Source: Viscum album (lineage: Eukaryota; Streptophyta; Magnoliopsida; Santalales; Viscaceae). Taken from it: DNA of 64,000 nucleotides. This document shows, piece by piece, positions 21,557 through 31,736 of this stretch. A model generated the notes under the pieces. That model was not told where the DNA came from, ran no database searches, and saw only the letters and a program-made list of their open reading frames with translations. Position numbers and translations under genes: made by a program. How positions within the stretch are numbered: position 1 is the stretch's first letter; every line of letters starts with the position of its first letter. The DNA lies in NCBI GenBank assembly GCA_963277665.1, contig OY728120.1:939969195-940033194 (forward strand), in the 5' to 3' direction.

Positions 21557-22507
21557 TTAGACTTTCGAAATCCAAATTTGTTTGGATCCGAGATTTCTAG
21601 ATAACAAAATTTTAGGTACCCACATTTTCTTAGAAAAGTAAGCTTTGTAAAATCCTAAAGATTGGGTTTTGTTTAAGGAACAATCCTTTGCCCAGTGACC
21701 ACCACATTGACACTTGGTACAAAATGGGGCACTTTGAGGAACAAAATAATTGTTACTAAAAATTGGTTTTTCATGGGTATAACCAAATCCAGATTTATTT
21801 CTTAAAGGTTGTATTTGGGAATACATTTTATCAAAATTTTCTTTCCCATGGGTAATGTTTGATAAACACTTCTTTAAGGAAAAAAATTCGGACTTGAGTT
21901 TTACAACCAAGTTTTTATCCTCAAAATCATTAGTTTTAGAACTAGAGCTAGGCTCGAAAACATTTTTCTTAGAAATTACTTTTTCTAATTCTTTAGAAAG
22001 TTTGTTCTTCTCAGAACTTACTCCCTCAAGATTTTTTGAAATACTTTCAAAATCAGAATTTTTCTTATCAAGATCTTTAGAAAGATCTGATATCTCTTTT
22101 GTAAGAATAGAATTCCTAGAGTTTGCCTTATCAAGTTTTTTATTGAGTTTAGAATTCTCAATCTCAATAAGTTCAGCAAACCTAGAGACTTCTTCATAAG
22201 TAGGTAAAGTATTTTCTTCATCAGAAGAAGATTCTTCATCAGAAGAGTCATAATACTTACTAACATTAGAATTTAAAGAAACATTTGTTAGTGATTCAAC
22301 ATTTCATACCTTAGCCATAAAACAATGATTATCAATAGGTAATATGTCTATAAGACCAAGATTCTTCTGTCCTGAAGATTCATAATTAGAAGATTCATCT
22401 AAAGAGTCACCACCACTGGCACTCCAGGTATCATTAGCTTTCAGAACATTATTAGCTTTTTCTTTATAATACTTATTTCTGTTTCTGTCTGAATGTCTTT
22501 CTTTCCT
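21557..22507 (-). pseudogene. SIRE-like gag, C-terminal part with coiled coil and second zinc knuckle
   Basis: In the same frame as the upstream gag but after TAA (22508-22510) and another TGA near 22307. It contains a Ser/Asp/Glu-rich stretch (YYDSSDEESSSDEEN), a long Lys/Glu/Leu coiled-coil region, and then a perfect CX2CX4HX4C zinc knuckle, CTKCQCGGHWAKDC, near 21700. Long coiled coils between two knuckles are usual for gag in this lineage. It forms the particle and binds RNA in intact elements. Confidence 0.7.
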
Positions 22508-23467
22508 TTATTTCTTTTTGAGCATAGGGCAATATGGTCTTATATGTCCAGCTCTCTTGCATTTATAAAAAGTAACTTCTCCATCTTTCTTATCTTTCCT
22601 TTCCTTTTTCTTATACTTGGATTGGAAATTTCTCTGGCCAACTATCTTGTTCATCCTTCGAGCAAGATTTGCTAATTCATTTTCAGAGATTTCACTCTCA
22701 CTAGAATCTGATTGAACTATAATCTTCTTAGACTTGGATTTGGTTACTCTCTCAGAAGTCTTAGCTTTCATATGATTTGATGTAGTTGTAAAAGCAACAA
22801 TACCATTTCCATTTTTCTTTTTGATGTTGTCAGCATCTCTCTTCATTCTGGTTTCATGTTGGAGAAGAGTTCCAAATAACTCATCAGGAGAAATCTGAGT
22901 CACTTTCCTGTTATCATCTATAGTTGTTCTTTTGGATTCCCACTCATTGGGCATGATATCAATTATCTTATGCACAAGAGCTTCATCATCTAAACCTTTC
23001 TCTCCCATAGACTGTAGGCTGTTGACGATAGTCATAAATCTCTGTTGTACTTTACAGATTGGTTCACCATAAGGAAAGTTTAATCCATGATATTCAGCTC
23101 TAAGCATAGATCTCCTTGTCTCAATCACCTTAGAAGTTCCAAAGTGTGTAACTTCTAACTTCTTCCAGATACAATTAGCTGCTTCACAAGAAGAAATTTG
23201 GCTATATATATTTCTAGTCATTGAACACAGTAGAGTATTGTGTACCTTATAGTTGAGTTGATATTCTTTCTTTTCCTGGTTAGTGAAAGTTCCAACTTCC
23301 TTGTCAGGAATTTTATAATCACCAGTAAGCATAAAAAAATTGTCTACTCCAGTATTGATAACAAAAGTCTTTATTCGATCTCTCCAGTACTCATAGTCAT
23401 TACCATCAATGATTGGTGGTCTTGTAGGATTTAGATTATCAATAGAACCAACATTAATTCCTTCCAT
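22508..23467 (-). pseudogene. SIRE-like gag, N-terminal part
   Basis: The best start is ATG at 23467-23465 (MEGINVGSIDNLNPTRPPI); the longer open frame begins upstream with a non-ATG codon. The copia gag core is clear (DYEYWRDRIKTFV; later CKVQQRFMTIVNSLQSMGE and KVTQISPDELFGTLLQHE). A zinc knuckle near the end reads FYKCKRAGHIRPYC. Its first cysteine is replaced by Phe (TTT where TGT is expected), and a TAA follows soon after. The two lesions may share a cause in relaxed selection. The start lies about 145 bp after the PBS. Confidence 0.82.
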
Positions 23468-23610
23468 ACTAAAAATAACCTTCGGCACACAAACTTGTTA
23501 GTAGAAAAGATTCGTAACAACAAAGTTTGGAATATAAAAGTTCGGAATGGGAAAGTTCGGAATGGGAAAGTGAGCAAGAAAAACTTATACGTGAGTACAA
23601 GTATTTTAGA

Positions 23611-23628
23611 GACCCCCTCTGATACCAA
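23611..23628 (-). other. PBS of the SIRE-like element, tRNA-iMet type
   Basis: The minus strand reads TGGTATCAGAGGGGGTCT two bases after the 5' LTR. Its first eleven bases match the initiator-methionine tRNA complement. Confidence 0.85.
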
Positions 23629-23630
23629 TT

Positions 23631-25414
23631 GTAGGATCAAAATAATGATGTAGATGCTCAATATACAAGAGGGGGGGGGGTGAATTGTATACTTTAAAAA
23701 TTCCTTTGGAACCTTTAAAGTTAGTTACGATTAACTATGTTTTCCTTAAGCAAAGGAAAGGGATAATTTTAACAAAGTTAAACTTAAGAAAATTCATAAC
23801 ACCTCTAATATCAAATGAAAACTTGAAAAGAGATTCTGAAAGTAGGTTCCGGAAATAAAGTTCTGGAAATTGAAACTTAACAAAAGATTACAATATGAGA
23901 TTCTACCTTAAAGAGTATAGAATCTAAATGAAACAGAGTACAAGTAAGGAAGTATAAGAAAGTTATACTTTCCTTATAATAAAAAATGCAGCGGAAATAA
24001 ACAAGTATTAAAACTACAAGTAACAAGATATAAGTCTTTTAACCCAAAGATAAGGGTATCCAACAACCTTGGATAAAGGTCCCTTGATTTATACTTTCAA
24101 GCAAGTCTATCTTACCCACACAAGGATAAGACCTCGATACGAAGATCGGAGTGTCTCTGTCTTTCTATCCCTGCAAGCCCTCAACTTTAAGGTAGTTGGC
24201 AACCTCTGTCTTCCTCAACAAGGAAGCCCTCAAACTTCAAGGTAGTCGGCAACTCTGTCTTCCTATCCCTGGAAGTCCTAGAATGTAATCACCAACATTC
24301 GGAGTCGCACGAAGCTTTGAGAGTTAATAAGATCCTATCTCTCTCTAGAAATCACTTCAAGCATGTAATCACATGAGTCGAAGATCAGTCAGCCTTTCAG
24401 CACACCAGCAGCACTGAGCACTTTCAAATGAGCTCCTATTTATACGTAAGGTCTGCCTCCTTTCCAATGGTCATATTTTCCTTAAAAATCGGAGGGACCT
24501 ATACTCGTGTAACTTAAACAACGGTTAGTTCATAACAGAATAAACGACATCGTTTTATAACAAAACAAGTGTAACAGAATATACGACACCGTTTTAAATC
24601 TTAACTAAAAAGATTTAGAGTGAAGGTTCGGAGTTAAAGTTTAGAGTGTAAGGAAAATAATAAAGAGTAGACAAAATATAAAGGCATAAGCAAAATGAAT
24701 GTTCGGAGTGAAAATTAGGAGTCTGAATAAATTCATAGTGTATAAAACAAAGATGATCAGATTCTGTTTAATAGATGAATTCGTAATGCGAATTCAGAAT
24801 GAGAATTCTTCATGAGAGTTCGTCATCAGAATTCATAATGAGAATTCTTTATCATAATTCGTAATGAGAATTCATCATTAGAATTCGTAATGAGAATTCA
24901 TTACCAGAATTCGTAATGAGAATTCATTACCAGAATTCGTAATGAGAATTCGTCATCAGAATTCGTAATGAGAATTCATCATCAGAATTCATAATGAGAA
25001 TTCTTTTTCGAACTTCATAAGGATTCACATCCTGAATTTGATGTAGAACTTAATTAGAGTTTGTATCCAGAATTCAGAATGAAACTTTATTACAGTTCTC
25101 ATCTGGATTTCGGAGTGAGACTTTATTACAGTTCTTGTCCAGAATTCGGATCCTAAAAACAGAATACCTCATATCAAAGTTTCAAACAGTTCCGAGAATA
25201 TAGAACTGAATCCGAATCTTATATTTAAGAAAGATATGGATGAAAATATGATAAGGGTAATTTTTCTTACAAAAGCGATTTTCCTTATAAAAGCGATTTT
25301 CCTTATAAAATCAATTTTCCTTATAAAAGCATTTTTTCTTAAAGATAAGGTGTTTGTGATTTTCAAAACAAGAAGGAATGGAAAAGTCATAAGGAAAACC
25401 TTATTGACTCAACA
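23631..25414 (-). repeat. 5' LTR of the SIRE-like element (1784 bp)
   Basis: Partner of 12952-14736, one base shorter, mainly through the length of the G-run. It holds the same TATA box (24435-24444), 13-bp array (24777-25010, 18 units) and 18-bp array (25259-25348). As the 5' LTR it would drive the element RNA. Confidence 0.88.
24777..25010 (-). repeat. 13-bp tandem array in U3 of the 5' LTR, 18 units
   Basis: Same register and unit count as 14099-14332, with point differences only, so no unit has been gained or lost in either LTR since insertion. Confidence 0.85.
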
Positions 25415-25700
25415 CTCATCAGGAAACATGTCATTAATGGGAATACAGGGGGATGAGACAATGTACAAGGATGGGGGGATCCTACGGATATAGTCTGCCA
25501 CCACATTCTCTGCCCCTTTTTTATCTCTAATTTCTAGATTGAATTCTTGAAGGAGGATCATCCAACAAATGAGATGTGGTTTGGCTTCCGGTTTCTTTAG
25601 GAGATACCGGAGGGCTGCATGGTCTGAGAACACAATGACTTTGGACCCTAAAAGGTATGACCTGAACTTATCCAAGGCAAACACAATGGAAAGAAATTAT
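25415..25700 (-). pseudogene. Athila-like RNase H domain
   Basis: An open stretch reads [23 protein letters not shown] and [22 protein letters not shown], the standard Ty3/gypsy RNase H C-terminal half with the Asp of FSDH and the Asp of VADY. It ends at FPDE, where the SIRE-like element is inserted at CTCAT. The N-terminal half (25700-25900) has stops. Confidence 0.8.
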
Positions 25701-26970
25701 TTTTCAGTGGTGGTGTAGTTTTATTGGGCAGAGTACAAAGTACATGAGGCATAGGCAATGGAATGTGGAGCTCGATCGACCCTTTGTGATAAGACTTCCC
25801 CAACTGCATTGTTAGAGGCGTCACACATGAGCTCAAATGATAAATCCCAGCGAGGTGGTTGGATTATTGGGGGTGATGTGAGACTCCATTTTAATTTATT
25901 AAAAGCTTATTCACATTCTTTATCAAAAACAAAATATTTTTCTTTTTGGAGTAAGTGGGAGAGGGGAAGTGAAATTTTACTAAAATCATGAATGAAACGA
26001 TGGTAAAATCCAGTATGACCTAGGAAAGAATGCACATCACGTACATTTTTAGAGAATGGTAGGGAATAAATGACATCCACTTTCGATTTATCTACTTGGA
26101 TACCATCCCCAGAAATGGCATGCCCCAAAACTATACCTTGTCACACCATGAAATGGCATTTCTTATAATTTAATACAATATTATTTTCAATACAACGACG
26201 TAGGACGGAACCAAGACTGCTTAAACATTAATCAAAAGAGGATCCATAAACAGTAAAATCATTCTTGAAAACTTCCATGCAATTCTCTAAGTAATCTGAA
26301 AAAATACTAACCATACATCACTGGAAAGTACCCGAAGCATTGTAAAGGCCAAATGGCATCCTTCTATAGGAAAATGTGCCAAAGGGGCAAGTGAAGGTTG
26401 TCTTTTCCTGATCCTCTGGGGAAATATAGATCTGAAAGTATCCAGAATACCCAGCAAGAAAATACTAATGGAACTTCCCAGCTAGCCTCTCTAGCATTTG
26501 GTTAATAAATGGAAATGGGAAATGGTCCTTCCTAGTGTGTTGGTTTAGTCGACAATAATCTATACAGACACACCAACTATTCTACACACGAGTTGGAACC
26601 AATTCACTGTTTTCATTTTTAATTACTGTTAGGCCAGTTTTTTTAGGAACTACTTGAACGGGACTAACCCATTGGCTGTCAGAGATGGGGTAAATGATTC
26701 CAGTAGCCAATAATTTTGTTAATTCCTTTTTAACTACTTCTAAGTGGTTTGGGTTCAGTCGACATTTTTCCTGCCTCAATGGTTTAGCCTCATCAGTTAA
26801 TAAAATATGATGTTTACAAATTGATGGGATAATACCAGGAATGCCTGCAAGTGTCCATCCCAATGCTTGTTTATACTCCCTCAAAAGTTCAAGAAGTTGC
26901 AATTCATGCTCAGGAGGGAGTTAACTAGAAATGATGATGGGCAACTTGTTTCCATTCTCAAGATATGAAT
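25700..26970 (-). pseudogene. Athila-like reverse transcriptase domain, active site mutated
   Basis: All in one frame with at least five stops. From the N-terminus: LREYKQALGWTLAGIPGI and CRLNPNHLEVVKKELTKLL (26582-26902), then VCIDYCRLNQHTRKDHFP, EKTTFTCPFGTFSYRRMPFG, and the connection segment HAISGDGIQVDKSKVDV (25907-26128). Motif A is FLAGYSGY, where family members have FLDGYSGY. Motif C is EVFKNDF, where MDDF is expected. Two of the three catalytic aspartates are therefore lost. No frameshift is needed over the whole domain, which suggests decay mostly by substitutions. Confidence 0.85.
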
Positions 26971-28090
26971 ATTTTAAATCTTGAGGCAATTGCTTTAGTT
27001 CCAATTCATGTGGATTTTGGATTGATGGGAGTGTGTGTGAAAGTGAGAGGTCACTAATCTCATCTAACTGCTCAATAGTATCATCCTTAGATGAGGAATT
27101 AGCTTTTACAAGCATAGCAGTATCATCGATGGTCATGTGATCCTCCGTGTTCAAGAAATTATCAATTAATAAACATGCATGACACTTTTCTAGACCACTA
27201 CAACAATCAACACATTATTCATTACCAAGAATTTCAATCAAAGAGGAAAATTAAGAAAGGGGATCAGGGGAAACAAATGAAGTAATTTTAGGGGAAGGGA
27301 GTACATCAATTGAATTTACCAAGAGAGAGGAATGTTCTTCTGAGGGGTGCTTCATGGAATCAAGGATGTTGAAATGGACTATGTCACCACCAAATTCCAT
27401 AGATAATGTACCATTATAGACATTAATTATGGATTTTGAGGTTTTCAAGAAAGGTCTCCCCAATATAATTGGGGCGTGTCCATTCATCCTATCATCTTCC
27501 ATTTTTAGCACATAAAAATCAGCATGAAATATTAAATTTTGAACCCTCACAAGAACATCCTCTAACACACCAGAAGGGTGTGCCGTACTCCGATTTGATA
27601 TCTGAACAACTATTCATGTGGGATTTTGTTCGCCGACCTGCAAATAAGAGTAAATAGATTGAGGAATCACATTAATAGAGGCACCCAAATCAAGCATAGT
27701 ATTGGAGAAAGAATACTCCCCTATGGTGCACAGAATCGAGAATGTTCCAGGATCGTTGCACTTGGTGGGAAGTGATGGTTGTATCAATGTAGAGACGTTC
27801 CTCCCCAGGCTCACCTTCTCATCACCTCTAAGTCTCCTTCGGTGGGTACACATCTCCTTTAGAAACTTGGCATATCTCAGAATTTTCTTGACGGCATGAA
27901 TAAATGGGATGTTAACCTGCACTTTTTTGAAAGTCTCCAAGATTTCTTTATCAAGTTCAGTTTCCTTTTGTTTCCTTGGTTGGGTGGCTCTTTGGGGGAA
28001 ATGGAAGAGGAATGCTTGGGCTTGGTAACTCATCAATAGACACACTCTTTCCTTTGGTAGGACTTCTCTCAAGACAAGGTTCCACCTCAT
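26921..28090 (-). pseudogene. Athila-like protease region
   Basis: NTMLDLGASINVIPQSIY (27614-28090) is the aspartic protease motif in the DLG form usual for Athila. A TGA at 27614-27616 interrupts the frame, which continues as SGVLEDVLVRV and IILGRPFLKTSKSIINVYNG (27251-27568), the protease C-terminal half. The poorly conserved linker to RT follows (26921-27154). It lies in the same frame as RT, but gag ends in a different frame with a 134-bp overlap (27957-28090). Confidence 0.8.
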
Positions 28091-29420
28091 TTGTACCTTT
28101 TTCAGTGGTTGGGATGGTGGTTTCTTTAGGAGAGGATGACTCTAATGGAGGGTTCATTTGGCTTTTAAGTTGAGTTCCACTCCTAATGGTGATGGAACTA
28201 ACATTTCCCTTATCCCTAGGGTTTACAAGTGGTTGAGATGGTAGTTTACCAGACCCATGGCTTTGGATTTCACCCACTGAGTTAGCTAGTTGTCCTAATT
28301 GGGTTTTGAGGTCTTGTATGGCTGCTTGGGTGGTTTGTTGGAACTGGATATTATTGTCAGCCATTTGTTTCATCATATCTTCTAGGATAGGCTTGGGTTT
28401 TGGAGGGGGTTGTTGGAAAGGCCTTTGGGGTGGTTGAGGATTTCTGGGTGGTGGTGGATGACTACTCTGTCCTTGTTGGTTCCATTGTTATTGAGGTTGG
28501 TTTGAATACCCACCTTTCCTATAGGCTTGGTTGTCTTTCCACCCAGGGTTGGATGGATTGTAAGGTTCTTTCCTAAAGGGTTGGTCATAGGGGCGTTCGG
28601 GAAATATTAGCTCACAAATCTCAGAAGTTTCTATCAATTGGGGGCATTGGTCAGAATAGTGGGTATCAGAAGAGCATATACCATAATGTATGGGAGGAGG
28701 AGATTGGAATTTCCCTTGGGAAAGAGAAAGTTGTCGTAGAAGGGTACTTACCTCTTCAAACTTTGTTTCCACCTTCTTCTCAAATTCAGTACTTTGCACC
28801 TCATGGACACCTAGAATGGGTACAATGGACCTTGAAATGAATTTTTGAGTGTTCTGTGCCATGGTATCAATTAGGGTCCTTGCAGTGATTGGGGTTTTAT
28901 CCACTAGTGCACCACCTATAACAGCATCAATCATGTTACGATCTATTGGAATTAAACCTTCATAAAAATATTTTATTAAAAGTTGATCGCTTATTTGGTG
29001 GTGTGGACAACTTGAACATAATCTTTTAAATCATTACCAATATTCATGAAGGGTTTCTCATTGAGATTTCCTTATCCCACATATTTCTTTTTTTATTGTT
29101 GTAGTTCGAGAGGCTGGGAAGTATTTTTCAAGAAAAAGTCGTTTCATGTCCGCCCAACCTCTAATAGGTGAATTAACATAATACAAACAATCTTTAGCCG
29201 TGTCTTCTAATGAAAATGGAAATTCCCTAAGTTTTAATTGTTCTTCATCCACATTATAAGGTTTTAATGTTGAACACACAGTATGAAATTCTTTTAAATT
29301 CTTATGTGTATCTTCTCCAGGAAGTCCATGAATTCTTGGTAATAAATGAATTAAACCAGATTTTAGTTCAAAATTGGGTGCCTCGCCTTGTAATTGAATG
29401 TAAGTGGGTCAGATATCAAC
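27957..29420 (-). pseudogene. Athila-like gag
   Basis: One frame with several stops. FELKSGLIHLLPRIHGL and LREFPFSLEDTAKDC...KRLFLEKYFPASRT (29058-29390) form the gag core. After TGA and two further stops come CSSCPHHQISDQLL and NMIDAVIGGALVDKTP (28488-28990). A knuckle reads YGICSSDTHYSDQC, a CX2CX4HX4C motif with its first Cys changed to Tyr. A Pro/Gln-rich stretch, with a TAA at 28488 where CAA is expected, leads to the linker. It would form particles and bind RNA. Confidence 0.82.
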
Positions 29421-29780
29421 ATCAGATGAGGTTATTTATTTTAGTGTTCTATTATTTTCATCCATGTTATACAAGTTATGTTCAGTTTTAACTTTGGTTT
29501 CAAAAGAAGAAGAAGGATGAATAAGAATTTTAAGATGTGATGTCTCCTCCTTCAAAGTGTTGTCTTGTGTGTCTCGGTTTCATTGATGTAGGATCCTCTC
29601 CGGTTCGGGTTCGAAAGTTTGTAGGTATCCCAGAGTAGAACACGTCATACACATAACCTACACAATAAATTAATTAGAACACAAAAATAAATTCAAAGGT
29701 AGAAGATAAAACAAACAAATATTCACAAAAATTAAAAAAAAATTTATCAAAAACACGCACAAAAAACCAAAGCGATTCCC
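29421..29780 (-). other. Athila-like leader between PBS and gag
   Basis: About 360 bp, non-coding, A/T-rich on the side near the PBS. An in-frame stop at about 29415 precedes the first gag-like residues, and I could not place a start codon. Confidence 0.4.
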
Positions 29781-29797
29781 GGAAATGGTGCCAAATT
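29781..29797 (-). other. PBS of the Athila-like element, tRNA-Asp type
   Basis: The minus strand reads TTGGCACCATTTCCGGGA a few bases after the LTR. Athila elements have TGGCGCCGTTGCCGGGGA, complementary to tRNA-Asp; this copy differs at a few positions. Confidence 0.7.
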
Positions 29798-29798
29798 T

Positions 29799-31306
29799 TG
29801 ATTGCGTTATCATGACACGTCAAATTTATTATGTTGTTAAGTTTGATTTATAGTCTATGGTAGACCCTAGGTCGTCTCTCAAGGAGCGTTGGTAGGTTTA
29901 TAGTGTGTATTTTTAATAAAAATGACTAAGAGAGGGGTGGTTTTGAAAAGAGTTTAAAGTAATGACTTAGTTGAAATAGCTTAAAAGTTAAGCGACCTAG
30001 TGGATTTTAAAAAATATGACATAAAAGGTTCGATTTGATTTCACTACACACATATCAAGTTAATTGTTCATAGAGATTCATCTTAGGTTTAGAGTAATTC
30101 TTTGATTGGAGGTAATTGGAATCCTGATTAATTCCTAAGCTTTTATTTCAACGCTTTAAGGACCAAACCTTGACGTAACAACTGTATTGTCAAGGTCTAG
30201 TACTTATTCATGGAATAAGAGCTTACAAATCAGATTGAAATCTCAATAAGTTGGTTATGAAAAGGATTCTTGTGATTTCCAATCGAAACAACACAAGTCA
30301 CGCACTCAAAACCTCACACCGATCTGTTAGAAATTAAGAGCATAACACTCACATGCATCAAATCAAGCATTAAAATCTAAAATAAAATAAGATACATGGA
30401 ATTAAATGTTTAAACACCCAAATTAATCCAAAACAGTATCTATTTTATGCATCAGAAATCCCTTTACATGTGTGTATCTCCCTCACAACGAACGCCCAAC
30501 TTTTAGCTCGACATCGGGAGGAGGAGGAAGCTCGGGTGGAACTCCTTCTTCATCCTTGATCCCTCTATGAGGATAGGGTCCTCCAGAACTTATTGGATGG
30601 TGAGAAGACAACCTTGGGTGTCCAAAATGGCAGAGTGTGGCTTCTGGTTCTAACTTTCAAATGGGGATCCCAGGGTGTCATTTTATAGGAAAATTGGAAG
30701 GTGGTTTTAGGCACATAGATTTCATCAATCCAATTGTACCACATGTTTCAGCCTTCAGACAGTATTATCTTGCTTTGGATAAAATATAAACGTTGTATAA
30801 ATACCTCTTTACTATATCCACCGAATTTGTGGCACCCTTTGGACAACTACATCTCAAGATATTGATAAAATACAGAACACCGCATTTGAATTGGTCCATA
30901 TTCGGTGGCTTGGAAAGATCAGTTCGGATGGGACCCATAGAAGCCGACTCAGGATTGTGTTCCTTAATATGAAATGTATCTTATTAAATTTTGGACAGGG
31001 CCCCAAAATTTCAGCCCATTTTGATTCACAGATATCGTGTAATATGCAAAACAATGGACAAATGTCTATGGATCCATGCAATTTTGGCCCATTTTTCTTC
31101 CACTTCATCAAAGGCCCTCCAAATCACCTCCACCTACATTGAAATAATGAAAACAAGTAACATTGACAATTCTAATATTGATTAATATTAATTTATTGAT
31201 TCAAACATAAAGTGAAATTTATTATTATATTTGGAATATTCATTACAAAACTAGTTTAAAACTGCGATGTAAGGGTGGAATAAAACAGTGAATCGTGGTA
31301 TGATCA
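29799..31306 (-). repeat. 5' LTR of the Athila-like element
   Basis: Begins (plus strand) TGATTGCGTTATCATGAC and ends TATGATCA, followed by ATGAA, the target duplicate. It is the same length as the 3' LTR. It carries the 85-codon sense frame at 30854-31111. Confidence 0.88.
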
Positions 31307-31311
31307 ATGAA

Positions 31312-31713
31312 CCTTGGTGATATGTTCATAAATGTATAAATGAAATATTGTATCCACATATTAAAGTTATGATTAAAGTTATTTTTATTTTTATATTCCT
31401 ATTCTTCCATTTCTCATGACTTTATGATTTCTATCATGTTCTTATTAATATTTCTCGAGATCACATGTCAACTGTTTCACTTTTTTTCCTTACTGAGCCT
31501 TATGCTCACCCTTTCCTTTGATGTATGTCTCTAGGTTATGAGATCAAGTAATTTTACATTGGATAAACCTATTATGTTTCCTTAAAAGTGTATTATAAGG
31601 ATATTTTATGTTGTTTTCATGTATTATGTTTCTGATTTCCAAGACACTAGACTTTAAATATCCTTTGTAAAATGTAATGAAAAGTTATGAAATAAAATGG
31701 TGGGATGCCATAC
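31312..31713 (+). repeat. 3' LTR of the Tekay/Del-like element, last part
   Basis: It resumes exactly where 7401 stopped (CCTTGG...GATATGTTCATAAATG) and aligns with 1367-1783 of the 5' LTR. The copies part after CCATA. About 24 bp of unassigned DNA then precede the next element. Confidence 0.7.
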
Positions 31714-31736
31714 TCCCGGTCATACCTTGATTTCAA

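Larger units (their letters stand above)
12952..25414 (-). mobile_element. SIRE/Maximus-like Ty1/copia retrotransposon with envelope-like gene
   Basis: Complete in structure: LTRs 12952-14736 and 23631-25414, start TG and end CA, with CTCAT duplicates at 12947-12951 and 25415-25419. The PBS fits tRNA-iMet. The minus-strand order is gag, protease, integrase, RT, RNase H, which is copia order, then a long extra gene before the 3' LTR. Extra post-pol genes and long LTRs with a G-tract are marks of the SIRE/Maximus lineage. LTRs differ by about 4% in the first 400 bp by eye. gag, pol and the extra gene carry several stops and three frameshifts, so this copy is probably not autonomous. Confidence 0.88.
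7402..31306 (-). mobile_element. Athila-like Ty3/gypsy retrotransposon, interrupted by a SIRE-like element
   Basis: Both LTRs are 1508 bp (7402-8909 and 29799-31306). The flanking ATGAA repeats (7397-7401, 31307-31311) are the target duplication, and the surrounding DNA reads continuously as the Tekay/Del-like LTR once this element is removed. The PBS fits tRNA-Asp, as in Athila. On the minus strand gag, protease, RT, RNase H and integrase fragments follow in Ty3/gypsy order and match the Athila type. The integrase is separated from RNase H by the SIRE-like insertion. Many stops in gag and pol and two lost RT active-site residues make it non-autonomous. An extra LTR fragment lies inside its 3' part (9234-10382). 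Confidence 0.85.
686..31713 (+). mobile_element. Tekay/Del-like non-autonomous LTR retrotransposon, outermost element of the nest
   Basis: Two copies of one LTR tail (690-1781 and 6716-7401 plus 31312-31713) bracket a short interior. That interior starts with a tRNA-iMet-type PBS at 1786 and ends with a polypurine tract at 3302-3316, which is followed by TGTAACATCCC, a typical chromovirus LTR start. The 3' LTR would be about 4.5 kb once the Athila insertion is discounted. The 5' LTR start lies off the window. No gag or pol is recognisable in the 1.5 kb interior, so it looks like a deleted or LARD-like derivative. Visual divergence between the LTR tails is about 12%. Confidence 0.6.
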
